A stretch of DNA of 64,000 nucleotides from Rehmannia glutinosa (Eukaryota; Streptophyta; Magnoliopsida; Lamiales; Orobanchaceae): assembly GCA_016081115.2 (NCBI GenBank), contig CM071936.1, positions 85,303,943 through 85,367,942 of the forward strand, given 5' to 3'. A program made the translations under genes and the position numbers. Below the pieces are notes generated by a model, which saw nothing but the letters and a program-made list of their open reading frames with translations, ran no database searches and had not been told where the DNA came from. Below are positions 25,500 to 36,280 of the stretch, in pieces; the first letter of the stretch is position 1; every line of letters begins with the position of its first letter.

Positions 25500-26225
25500 C
25501 TATTGAAACACTAGTTGAGATTAATCACAAATTCAGCAATTATTCTACTCATCATATTTCATATCCTACAAGTTATAAATGATTGATTGGGAGACTCATA
25601 TATTTGTCTATTACGCGTCCAGACATCACATATGGCGTTTATCTCCTCAGTCAGTTCATGGGCGTTATGTAGAACCATTTACAAGATGTTTATCGCATTT
25701 TGAGGTACTTGAAGGGCTCAATTGGACAAGGTCTTTTTCATTCATCTAATCCCAGGATATGCAATTAAAGGCGTATTGTGACTTTCGGATTGAGTACATT
25801 TTTCCAAATACCAGACGATCAACTATTGGTATTTGCATATTCCTTGAAATTCACTCGTGTCTTGCGGCAAAGAAACAAACAAGCAATCTCGATCGTCGAT
25901 CGGCGGAATATAGAGCTCTTGCACAAACAAGTTGTGAAATATTCTCGTTACGTTATTTGTTAAAAAATTTAATTTCTCACAATTCAAACCAAGCACTCCT
26001 TTTTGTGATAATCAATCCAGCGATTGATTGACCAAAAATTTGGTTTTCACGAGCGAACAAAACACGTTGAACTCGATTTTCACTTCATTCATGAAAAAAG
26101 TCTCTTGGGTATTCTTCAATTAATTTATATTGGATCGCGTTTTTAGTTGTCCGATATACTTACTAAAGCTCTATCAAGATCCGATTTTCACTTTATATTG
26201 TCAAGATGGATATTATCAATATATG
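25500..26225 (+). pseudogene. C1 RNase H
   Basis: Readable parts are the LIGRLIYL segment (about 25590), RYLKGSIGQGLF (25700), the AYCD acidic motif (25768), the SAEYRALAQTSCEIF motif (25900-25950) and HTRHVELDFHFIHEK-like sequence to LSDILTKALSRS (26150). The same domain is cleaner in C2 at 44540-45071. Stops and indels interrupt it. Confidence 0.7.
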
Positions 26226-26228
26226 TAT

Positions 26229-27286
26229 TGTTGGAAATTTGGTTTTGATAAAGCGGGCGTCGACCCGACTTTGACCAAATTTTCGGTGGCTAAGAATTGA
26301 ATTATGGATGAATTAAATTGTGAATTGTTAATCTACTTTTCGAGTAGATGTTCGTAGTATTTTGATATTTCTCAAAACCAAATTTTGGTGATGAGTGAAA
26401 TTAATACGATATTGACCCTTGAATGGGCATAGTTTATCCTAGTATAAATCTTTAGAAGGTGTTATTGGTTGTATATCTATAACACAAGTGCATGATCACA
26501 AATGGGCCTTGAACCGGACATGACCCTTTGGGCTCGGGTTGAGGTTTAGTTAGTTTTGTAACTTGAAAATGGGCTTGGCCCAAATTCAAGTAACTATCGG
26601 GCTTTGATGAATTTAGACATTGGAGGTGTCTAGGTTCATGTGTGGATGAATCTGGACATTGGAGGTGTCTAGGTTCATGTGGCTTTTGGAGTTTGTAACT
26701 CTTCAAGTAGTGGTCATATAAGAGGTTTGTAACTCATGGGAGTTACATGTGGTTGAATGCCCACTCTCTTATCTTTAATTCCCTACAAGTGTTGGAAATG
26801 ATGGACTATATAAGTCTTAGGCGCTTTGCTGCTTTGAGGGGGTTAGAAGGAAGAGATGGAGTTAGTATACACAGAAAATTGCATATCTCTGCATATTTTT
26901 CAAGTGTCGATAAAAGTGTCGTAACTTTTGAAGGACATTTTCAAGAACACTTCATCCGCACTCGTGTCAAACCAGTTTCGCTCCTTCGAGTTCGAAAGGT
27001 GCCTTTGTGTCGAGTGCTCTTTGCACAAAGTAGAAGTAGGTAAAACCGTTTATCTTTGGGGACATTACGTGAAACCGTGAGCACTAAATGGGATGTATTT
27101 GTCTTGCGGATAAAGTTTTACTCGACTCGGCTTTTGTTTTCAAGTTACATGATTCATTCTTCCTCGGAGTTGGAATCCATTCAAGATTTGTAATCGTTGG
27201 GTTTTACATTTATTGTAATTTTATGTTTCTTGTTTGTAAGCCATCTTGAAGGCTTTTCCGTTGTACCAATTGTAATATAATCAACA
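26229..27286 (+). repeat. C1 3' LTR (1058 bp)
   Basis: Starts TGTTGGAAATTTGG and ends AATCAACA. It is collinear with the C2 LTR at 45072-46088, including the paired TAGACATTGGAGGTGTCTAG segments (26610-26672), which are doubled here but single in C2. This internal duplication accounts for most of the length difference. Confidence 0.8.
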
Positions 27287-28310
27287 ATCGCAAGACAAAT
27301 ATTGTACCTTCACGATGGCAAGGAGAAACAGAACCTTAACTTGGAGATGAATCGGCGAGAAGACTTTTCGGTTGATCTTTGGAATTGTTGTTGTTGCTAA
27401 AAGCGCGTTGCGTTTGAAGCGTGACGCTAGGATGGTGATTTCCTATGCCGTAACTTTGACTTTGTGGACTTAGTGGTACACTTTCTTTGTATGTATTGTG
27501 GGGTTGATATGAATCGAGGATGTTTTCCAAAATGTTCATATGTTGAAAAAGAAATACGAAATGAGGATGTGATTTCCAAGAGGTTCGTAATTTCTAGATT
27601 TTGGATTGAAAAATGGATGATTCCAAGAATCGAAAATGTGTTGAAACTAGTCTAAAAGTTTCAAGCGATCCATGATATTCGTGTTGAAGGGATGTTGTTT
27701 AAATGAAAAGTTCAACTACATCGTTAAGATGTTGTTACGAGGCAGTTGGAAAATTTTCATGAAATCTAAATGCATAAGCTGGAAGGAATTTGGATTAGTG
27801 GTCGATTGTTCGATTGAAATCGAAGAAAGCAATCGAGGGCCTGAAGCTAAATCCATGAAAGTCTTGGTAGAGACTTGAGAAAATTTGTGTTGGAATACTT
27901 TTTAAAATTCTAATAGATCCGGCGGCTGAGAGGTATGACCACACTTTACGTATCACTTTTGGCTTTCGAGCTTGATTCGGTTAAGTGTTGCGAAGTGTTG
28001 TCGGAGGTGTTGTAACACCGGAAGCGACATTGTACCACAATTGCGAGAAAGTGTTTATGCGAGGTGTTGTAACACGAGAATCGGTAATTGAAAACATTTG
28101 CACGTGTTGCCAACGGTGTTGTAACACCTAGGTAGTTCGAGAACCAAGTGTGAAGTCCGAAATGTTCTTTGAAGTGTGTCAACATCTAATATCACACTCA
28201 TTTGTAAAATCGTTCGAATGAATTGTTGGAACAAGGTTACGAAATTTGTTTGAACGAGGTTCTAACGTTATTGTTGGAATGAGGTTCTAATAGTAATAGA
28301 ACAACGAAAA
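27287..28310. other. Degenerate sequence between C1 LTR and H pol
   Basis: No protein family was recognised. Three copies of GGTGTTGTAACAC occur near 28006, 28060 and 28113 at about 54-bp spacing. Short GAACGAGGTTCTAA-type repeats follow at 28225-28290. It may be the decayed 5' part of element H, but I cannot show this. Confidence 0.35.
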
Positions 28311-28318
28311 GCATTCTA

Positions 28319-29128
28319 ATGCTAATGAAAAGACCAGGAGGCATGTGTAAGTTAAAAATCGAGTTGAACAAAGAAACACAGAATATGTGGGGGGAGGCTG
28401 TGTTAACGGCAAACCACATATTGAAAAAATTCCCACTTAAAGGGAAAGATAAGACTCCTTACAAATTGTGGAAAAATCTAAGTCTTCTTATAAATACCTT
28501 AAAGTGTGGGGGTGCTCGGCTAAGGTTGCAATACGAACCAATCAAGCGAAAATTGGTCTAAAGCGATCGATTGTGTTTCTATTGGTTATGCACTTAACGA
28601 TTAGTGTATATCATTTTATGGTACATAAGTGAAAAAATCCGAAAATGACAGTTGGTACCATAATTGAGTCAAGGAATGTTATATTCTTTGAGCATATTTA
28701 TCCTTGTAAAGAAAGGATAAATGGAAGTTTAAAAAACGACCAATTGGATGTTTAAAGGTCTTTGGGATGTTATAACATCGGAACAACATTTGATACGACA
28801 TTTCTTTGTCACATTTGTGAAACGATTAGTTCAACACCGAGTGGTGAAGAACTAAGGCGGAGTAAGAGGCGAAGGTGGTTAAGTCCTTTGGACTGACTTT
28901 CTAACATTGATGTTAGATGGTGAGCGAACTTCGATAAAAGAGGCTCACGAGTAGTCGGATGCTGCTTTCTGCGGCAAGAAGCAATCAATAGTGAAATCGA
29001 GTCCATTCTCGCAAAACCATACGTGGGAGTTGGTTGATCTCTCTGTTGGTCATAAGCCTTTTTAGGATGTAAGTGGATCTAAAGAAGAAGTATAAAGCGA
29101 GATGGAACTATTGATAAGTACAAAGCAA
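28319..29128 (+). pseudogene. Copia H integrase C-terminus and RT start
   Basis: Motifs in order: MWGEAVLTANHILKKFPLKG with KTPYKLWK (28388-28480); GYAL...YHFM and KSENPKM...IIESRNVIFF (28588-28690); then EAH...DAAF, HTWELVDLSVGHKP and a broken KKKYKA segment ending at 29128. Indels interrupt every part. The SENPKM..IIE segment also occurs on the minus strand at 46416-46631. Confidence 0.7.
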
Positions 29129-30678
29129 TTTGGGAAATTATTTTGTAGATTTTGATGAATGCCGTACGAGAACTTAGAATAGGAAGTTGGCACCCCATTT
29201 TTGTTGTAAATTGTATTGTAATAGATAGGGCTGGTCAAGTTGAGTTAAGTCGGCTATGCCTAAACATGTAAGAAGACAAGGAGACTAGAAGGAAGACTCC
29301 GTCTTGAAGCGGTGAGTATGGCAAAGAAGAGAAGACGGGAACTCGGCGAAGGTGTAGGCGAGATGCGGTGAGTGAAGTATCGGTCAAGTTAACTCAAAAC
29401 GACCAAGTCTCAAGGTTGAAGTGCGGAGAAGAGTCATCAAATGATTGGAAGTGACTCAAAGTCACCTGGGGATGTTAAGAAAATGCGGTCAAGTCAAGAC
29501 AAGCGAAAGAGATCCGTTGCCTGAAAATCGAAAATTACTTAAACAAGTAATAGCTCCATACTACATTTCTTGAAGTGCTCGGTTCGAGAAGCGTGCAAAA
29601 GAAATAAACCAATGGAAGCACTCGCACCATGTCGAACTACGAAAAGTGAAGAATCGTTCATACGAGGAAGTGGCAATTTCAGGATTTGCAACAAGACAAG
29701 CCAACGACCACAAGTGACTTTCAAAAAATAAGCTATCTCTTCAACGGACAGATTTTGAAAGATCACTATAAAAGGCCGAGGAATAACTACGAGAGAAGGT
29801 TACTTGAACCCACGAACATTCGAGCAAACATCGAACTGTAACCTAATATATTCTCAAATCATTCAAGATCAATCCTCAAGCCTACATTCTGAAGAAATCA
29901 ATCCAACACTCACTGTGAAGGAAAGATAACTTCAATCGGTTGAAGAGGAAAATTTTGAAAAATCAAGGGGTCTACATTCCACGGAGGATTGTAGAAAGGT
30001 TCAAGAGTCGAACCGGTCTCAAGTTTTGGAGGGCTTCGTGATCAAATCCAAGCTTGAGCAAGTGGGCTGTAGTAGCAAAGCGGTTTGCCAATGTGAAGAA
30101 GGTGAGTCGTCGAGAAGCCAGTGCGTGACCAAGGCATCTCGGTGAGTCCCAAAGGATCAAGTCATTTGTGTGATCAAGACTTGTATCACGGGTATTAACC
30201 ACTCTGTATCTTGATCAATACTTAGTGGATTCCTCTAGCGGTTGGAGAAGAGAGGAGTAGAAGAATTACCCCATCTTCGGACCTCTATAAAATCTTATTG
30301 TGTTATTTACATTTCAGCACTTTCAATTTTGCATCTTATTTTTATATCTGTTGATAAATTTGCTATCCAATTGATAATCAACTGTGTGCTAAAACCAAGT
30401 ATTAAAACAAACTTAACCATAGTCAAGGGTGTTAAGTCTTCCGAAAAAAAAATCACGCAGTTGAGTTAAGTCTTTAGTCAAAACAGTGAGTTATTACATC
30501 AACGGCTCATTCGAGTCTCTTGAGTAACTAACTCTGCTGATTAACTAACTTAGTTGTCCCAACAAGGACACAAGTTGTGAAGTATCAACTCGAACAAAAA
30601 GGACTAATTTGAAAAGTTGGTAAGGTTTATTCAACCCCCTCCCTTCTAAACCTTACACTCACACCCTTGGGACCTACA
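29129..30678 (+). repeat. Element S 5' LTR
   Basis: Collinear with 41235-42799 and ends GGGACCTACA before the primer site. A TATA box, CTATAAAAGG, lies at 29766-29775. The 5' end reads TTTGGGAAATT instead of TGTTGGGAAATT. Confidence 0.85.
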
Positions 30679-30680
30679 AG

Positions 30681-30693
30681 TGGTATCGGGCGG
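30681..30693 (+). other. Element S primer binding site
   Basis: TGGTATCGGGCGG stands where TGGTATCAGAGCGG is expected for initiator tRNA-Met, two bases after the LTR. The only change is at the CAG word. Confidence 0.75.
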
Positions 30694-30789
30694 TTGGTTC
30701 ATTGAGCCTTCCGCACCTTTAGTTCTTGAACTAGATCTCCAAATTTTTCAAAGTCATTTTAGTACTTAAGTTTTCAAAACTCTTTTTAC

Positions 30790-33100
30790 CATCAAAAGCT
30801 ATTATCATAGAAGCAAATTTGACACGCATCCCTATGTTCACAATTGAAGAATTTGATGATTGGAAAATTCGTATGCGAGGCTCATCTATCGGCATTACAT
30901 GATGAGATGTGGATAGTGATAGAGGATGGGCCACTGCAAATTTTAAAATTTTGAAGAGGATCTTTGCTCCCGGACCACCATGGTTGAAAAACCAAGAAAT
31001 TTGAATGGACAAATGATGACAGAAAAAATATATAACTTGGACAATGTGTGCCAAGGACATTCTTTACAAAACCCTGGACAAAGCTATGTTCAACAAAGTC
31101 AAATCATGCAAAAGCGGCTAAAGAAATGCAGGACAAGCTAACATTGATTTGTGAAGGCTCGAAACAAATCAAGGAAAATAAACTATCGGTTCTTTGTCAA
31201 AAATTTGAGAATTTCAAAATAATCACGAGAGAGACCTTGGATCAAGCTGGATGCTCGGTTCCGAAAATTACCAATGAGCTATACGCACTTGGAAAAGAAT
31301 ATACACGAAGAAAAATGTGTATGAAGATTCTAAGAAGTCTCGGTGAATGCGAAATGAAGGTCATGGCACTAAGACATTCCATGGACCTATCAAGACATCC
31401 AACCATGAGCTATTCTCGGATCTCAAAGCCTGGATTTGGTGAGAAGAAAAGACCAGAGGAGGCAATTTGTGCCCAAAACAATTTGCTCTAATTGTTAAGG
31501 ATGGCAAGAGAGAGCCGAGGTCAAAGAAGTCATTGACCAAGAGGAAATAGCCCTGGTGGTTAAAAGGTTTAACAAGTTCTTCAATAAGAACCACAAGAGA
31601 GGCAAGGCGAATCCTCCGGAAGACACTTAGCTCACTCCAAGTCAAGGAAGATAGGCCAACCAAGAGAAGCGAGCATCAAAAGTGAATATCAAAGGGTTGA
31701 CAATCGAAGAATGGAAAGAGGCTGATCAAAAGGTTGAAAATCTATGATGGAATAGGCAACCAGGTCACTATGCCATTGATTGCCCATATCCTGTAGTCAA
31801 CAAATACGGGAATGAAGAAGAAAGAAAGGTCTTGAGAGAAAGAAGACAAAGAAAAGAAAAAGCGATGTTGGGTGCGAGTATTTGAGACAGCCAAGTCAAG
31901 AGACCAAAATTGATTGAGTAGTGAAGTGACTACTCAAGTGACTCGAAGAAGAAGCCTTGATCGTTTGATGGCCAAGCAACAAGACCAACCTGATCAAGAA
32001 GATGAGGTACACTCTAATTCATCACACTCGATTCTAGTGATAGTGACTGTGACACACACAACTGCATCACCCACTCCATCTTTATGATTCATTAGGCAAA
32101 ATGATGAAAGATTTTGAACACATTAAATCCTTACACACTACTAAATGAGGAAAACAGCCTACTCAAGAGCCAAACTCACGGTGACTAAGGAGGGTTGAGT
32201 ACTCTAAGTCAAATAGTTGATGGGAATGAAAGTCTAAAGGCTAAAAATGCTAAGCTAATAGCAGAGATAGCTGCTATAGAAAAGAGGGAAAATGACCTCA
32301 AAAATGTGATTACCTCATTCACTAAGGCATCTAACTCATTGGATGATCTTATTATGAGTCAAAGAGAATGTGGAGACAAGACAGGCTTAGGATTTAATTC
32401 CTCTGTGCTATGTCAAGCTCCAAAAGTGATTTTGGAAAAAGGATCTTCAAGTAATGAAATATCTCAAAAATCCAAAACTCCAAATGGTGCACACATTTAT
32501 TTCAAAGCACAATCCTACAAGCAAAGCGGCATTGGTTATAAAGGAAAAGGAAAAAAACAACCGATTGAGCATGTTGAGAGGGACGGCTAAGAAGAAATCG
32601 GTAGAGTTCCTCAAAAACTCCAAACAGGAAATACTCTGTAAAGAAGAAATAGAGCTACCAAAAACCCCAGAAGTGTTATAAAAGAAACTCATATGAAGGG
32701 AATGGTAGAAAGTACCCAAGCCAAGCTGATTGGAATAATGTGAACTATCAGCAAAGACCTATGGAATATAAGCCCAAATGGCAAAGGCTTAGAACTCAGC
32801 AAAGGCCATTCCAAAGGTATAAGAGCTTTCATCAGCACACATATGCACCTAGGTACTACACTCGAGACATCACAACTACCCCAAAAGAAGGCGATTGCTA
32901 AAACACATACACGGGCATACAGACAAAAGAGACAGTTGTATGAACCTAGAACCCCCAAGCAATTTGCCAAAATTAATTATGATTATGGGACTAATAGATG
33001 GCAACCCCTTAGAGTCAAATCATTTGGCTATAGGTTGGTTGGATCATCTTACAATACTAACCCCTCAGGACCCGACAAGTATGGGTACTCCAAAACTTAA
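30790..33100 (+). pseudogene. Element S gag
   Basis: The N-terminal capsid region is readable from about 30825 (IPMFTIEEFDDWKIRM, then MWIVIEDGP), followed at 31130-31490 by the copia gag core (LTLICEGSKQIKENKLSVLC, LYALGKEYTRRKMCMKILRS). A degraded zinc knuckle, PGHYAIDCP, is at about 31758-31785. The C-terminal half carries a Leu/Lys/Glu coiled coil (32195-32420) and a Tyr/Gln/Arg linker. The protein would package RNA. Frames break repeatedly, many times at CAG/CTG words. Confidence 0.75.
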
Positions 33101-33109
33101 TTTCCTTGA

Positions 33110-33420
33110 TTGCGGGTTCAAGAACAGTGAGTGCCAAGGAACCTGGTACATGGATAGTGGATGTTCCAGACACATGACAGGAAACAAGAAAAATCTGTCA
33201 AAATTCAAGAAAGTCAGAGGTGCAAAAGTCATATTTGGAGGAAATGAAGCTCCAGGAGAAATAAGAGGCATTGGATCCATCAAGAAAAATGGATTAGAAA
33301 TCACAGATGTTGCATATGTTGAAGGACTCAACTTCAACTTGCTAAGCATCAGCCAACTCGTGACAAGGGTTATAATGTTGGATTTAACATGGGTATATGC
33401 CAAATCAAGATCTTGAATCA
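33110..33420 (+). pseudogene. Element S aspartic protease
   Basis: TWYMDSGCSRHMTGNKK at 33142-33190 holds the D-S-G active site. It is followed by GGNEAPGEIRGIGSIKK and VAYVEGLNFNLLSISQLV, the normal copia protease to integrase transition, in one continuous frame to about 33365. The enzyme would release Gag and Pol products. This is one of the better preserved domains. Confidence 0.8.
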
Positions 33421-33479
33421 AATGAAGTTGTGTTGCAAGGATGCGAGACAAAAGAACATGTATGTCGTGGATTGGTCAA

Positions 33480-34430
33480 TTTGCAACACCAAGCACACAT
33501 CTATTAGCAAAAAGCAATTGAATCAAGTTGGTTGTGGCACAAGAAGGTGAGTCACTGAATTTCAAAACAATTAACAAGCTTGCGGAAGCAATCTTGTGGA
33601 AGGACTTCGGACTCGATATCTGAGAAGGAGAGTATATGTGACGCATGTCGAAGGAAGGGAAAACAATCAAATCATCATTCAAAGAAAGACATGTCCATCT
33701 TCAACAAGAATATTGCATCCGCTACATATGGCTCTATTTGGTCGGTCGAACCGGCTAGCATAAGTGGGAAGAAATATACCTTGGTGGTAGTAGATGACTA
33801 CTCAAGATATACATGGACAATATTCATGTGTAAGAAGAAAGAAACTCTCTGAAACTACCACGGTGATGAAGAGGATTCAAAATGAGAAAAGTCAAACCAT
33901 TATCAAAATAAGATCGGCCAAGGAACGAGTTTGTCAATGGTATAATAACTCATATTGTATTGAAAATGGTATTGGTCATGAATTATCTGCGACAAGGACT
34001 CCACGGAGAATGGAGTTGCGAAAATAAGGAATAGAACTCTCAAAGAAGCGGCAAGGACCATGTTAGCTAAAAAGCGGGGCTACCTAAAAGATTTTGGGCT
34101 GAAAGCATAAACACATCATGTTATACTCAAAATAGATGCATGATAAGCAGACGGTGACAAAGACTCCTATGAGATTTGGACAGGGAGAAAGCCAAGTGTT
34201 GCATATTTTAGAATATTTGGATGCAAATGCTTCATCCATAACAATGGCAAAGATAATTTAAAGGCTTTTGATGCTAAAGGCGATGAAGGTATTTTCTTGG
34301 GATACTCAAATTGAAAGCAAAGCCTCTGATACTCAACAAGAGGACTATGGTTACGAGAGGAATCCATTCATGTGGTGTTTGATGAGCCAAATGTAAATGG
34401 AGAAGACATTGAAGAGTCGGTGATAAGTGA
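33480..34430 (+). pseudogene. Element S integrase
   Basis: ASATYGSIW...SGKKYTLVVVDDYSRYTWTIFM (33715-33830) marks the catalytic core start. The middle core around 33900-34020 (CIENGIGHELS) is shifted between frames. The C-terminal part at 34160-34390 has the SYEIW and RIFGCKCFIHN region. The HHCC region near 33540 is damaged. It is not translatable as written. Confidence 0.75.
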
Positions 34431-34743
34431 ATCAATCAACCATGCGAAAGAGTCCCTATCTTTGAAGCTAAAGTGGAATTATAAACCCGGATGAAGATGA
34501 GATAGGCGAGTCTCAAAAAATGTAATTTGGAAAATCTGCTGGCTAAGTGATGACGAGAGAGCTGATCAAAGCAACATAGGCGCAAGGCGATGAATCCGGC
34601 TAACTTACTCCAACCTCGATGTAAGATGGTGAGAGACATCCACGAACTAGTCATTGGAGATGTAAGAGAAGGTGTCAAAACAAGATCGAGAACTCAACAA
34701 AGCAATGTTTACATGATTCATCTCACAAATAGAGCCTAAAGAT

Positions 34744-35525
34744 GTGTCACAAGCATTGGATGACACACATTGGATTCAAGCCATGCAAGAAGAGCTGAAT
34801 CAGTTTGAAAGAAATAAAGTGTGGGAACTGGTTCAAAGACCTACCCATCAAAATGTTATTGGCACTAAATGGGTATTCAGAAACAAGATGAATGAGGAAG
34901 GTTACGTAGTAAGAAACAAAGCAAGATTGGTAGCCAAAGGATATTGCGAAGAAGAAGGAATAGATTTTGATGAAACTTTTGCTCTGTGGCAAGATTGGAA
35001 GCCATAAGGATGTTTCTTGCCTATCAGACTCACAAGAACTTTATTGTATATCAAATGGATGTAAAGAGTGCATTCCTTAATGGTTTATTGGAAGAAGAAG
35101 TATATGTTGAACAACCTCCAGGATTTGAGCAGAAGATTCTTGGAGATAAGGTATACAAACTCAAGAAAGCTCTATATGGATTGAAACAGGCACCCAGAGC
35201 ATGGTATGATACATTATCACAATTCCTGATTGAGAATGGATTCACAAAAGGAAAAGTGGATAGAACACTCTTGAAATTCAAGACGGGAAGAGCATCTTTG
35301 CTTGTTCAAATATATGTGGATGACATCATTTTTGGATCCACAAACAAAGAGTTGTGTGATAAATTTTCAAACCTCATGCAAAGCAAATTCGAAATGAGCA
35401 TGATGGGAGAGCTGACATTCTTCCTTGGACTCCAAGTGAAACCAGTGAAGGATGGAACCTTCATAAGTCAAACAAAATACACCAGAGATTTAATGAAGAA
35501 ATTTGGTATGGAAGAGAAGTCTTGA
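34744..35525 (+). pseudogene. Element S reverse transcriptase (one frameshift)
   Basis: Two long frames cover the whole copia RT. The first (34744-35007) reads through THWIQAMQEELNQFERNKVW, NVIGTKWVFRNK and NKARLVAKGY...IDFDETFA. The second (34986-35525) has MARLEAI, YQMDVKSAFLNG, KKALYGLKQAPRAWYDT, catalytic YVDDIIFGS and FFLGLQVKPVKDGTFISQ. The single break is at CTCTGTGGCAAG (34982-34993), where copy A reads CTCCCGTGGCAAG. The enzyme copies element RNA into DNA. Confidence 0.85.
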
Positions 35526-35735
35526 TAAAAATACCAATGAATACATCCGAAAATGGACATGGATGCGAGATGGACATCACTTCAAGAGATCATGTTGAAA
35601 AAGAAGGACATCACCTTGGAATATATTTCAAGCGATAAGCAGGTTGGGCGACATATTCACAAAACCATTATGTGAGTCAAGATTTGAAGAACTCAAACAT
35701 GAGTTAGGATTAATTGGGCTGAGTTGACACTCAGA
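35526..35735 (+). pseudogene. Element S RNase H remnant with core deleted
   Basis: Sequence passes from MDMDAR/DG straight to HHF..RDHVEK and the terminal KPLCESRFEELKHELG. The acidic active-site motifs (AYCD-type and SEAEY-type), present in C1/C2 and H, are missing. Copy A has the same junction. Without RNase H the element could not complete reverse transcription by itself. Confidence 0.65.
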
Positions 35736-36280
35736 AGACTCAAAGAAAAGAAATGAAACACGAAAAGGGAAAAAGAGTTGAACTCTCAAATCAGCTAAGT
35801 GAATTAGCCGTATCGGAAAGACAGGTTGTGCAAGGTTAGGCGACAACCGAGTATTTACATGCGAGGAAAGAAGAGTTAAATCGGCTAAGGGCAAGCTGAG
35901 TCATTTATGAGCAAAGTGACAAAAACGCGATCGTTTTTACTAAGCGGGAATGTTTTAAGAATGACGTCGGCATAATTATGACGTGTACAGGCAAAAGCTG
36001 CACACCAAGCTTATGATTGGATATAAATGATGCCGCATTAAATACGAGACATTAAATGCAAATCGGCGTGCAAGATCTAAGCCGTTGATTTTGATCACAT
36101 TTCAAAAAACCACCCGCACGTCCTTTCATGAACCATACTTAAACCATTTTCGTCCCGTTTCTCTCACGGTTTACCAAAATCGATCATCTCTCTCTCGAAA
36201 GCAAAAGCAAAATTTTCTCTCAAAACCCTTTCAATCCTCGAGATCATTTTCTAAAGTTTCGTTCGGTAAAATATTGAGAA
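35736..36280 (+). promoter_or_regulatory. Element S spacer with candidate internal promoter
   Basis: TGACGTC at 35962-35968, TGACGT at 35979-35984 and TATAAAT at 36022-36028 keep the spacing seen in copy A. The expected start about 30 nt after the TATA would give a leader near 220 nt to the ATG at 36281. The possible splice acceptor of copy A (CACAG) reads CACGG here. Confidence 0.4.

Larger units (their letters stand above)
22990..27286 (+). mobile_element. Copia C1: 5'-truncated element with one LTR
   Basis: Pol fragments run in copia order (pre-integrase/integrase, RT, RNase H) and end in an LTR at 26229-27286. Gag, protease and the 5' LTR are absent. The RNase H and LTR closely match C2 (44478-46088). 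Frames are broken and a gypsy RT fragment lies inside the RT. Confidence 0.75.
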
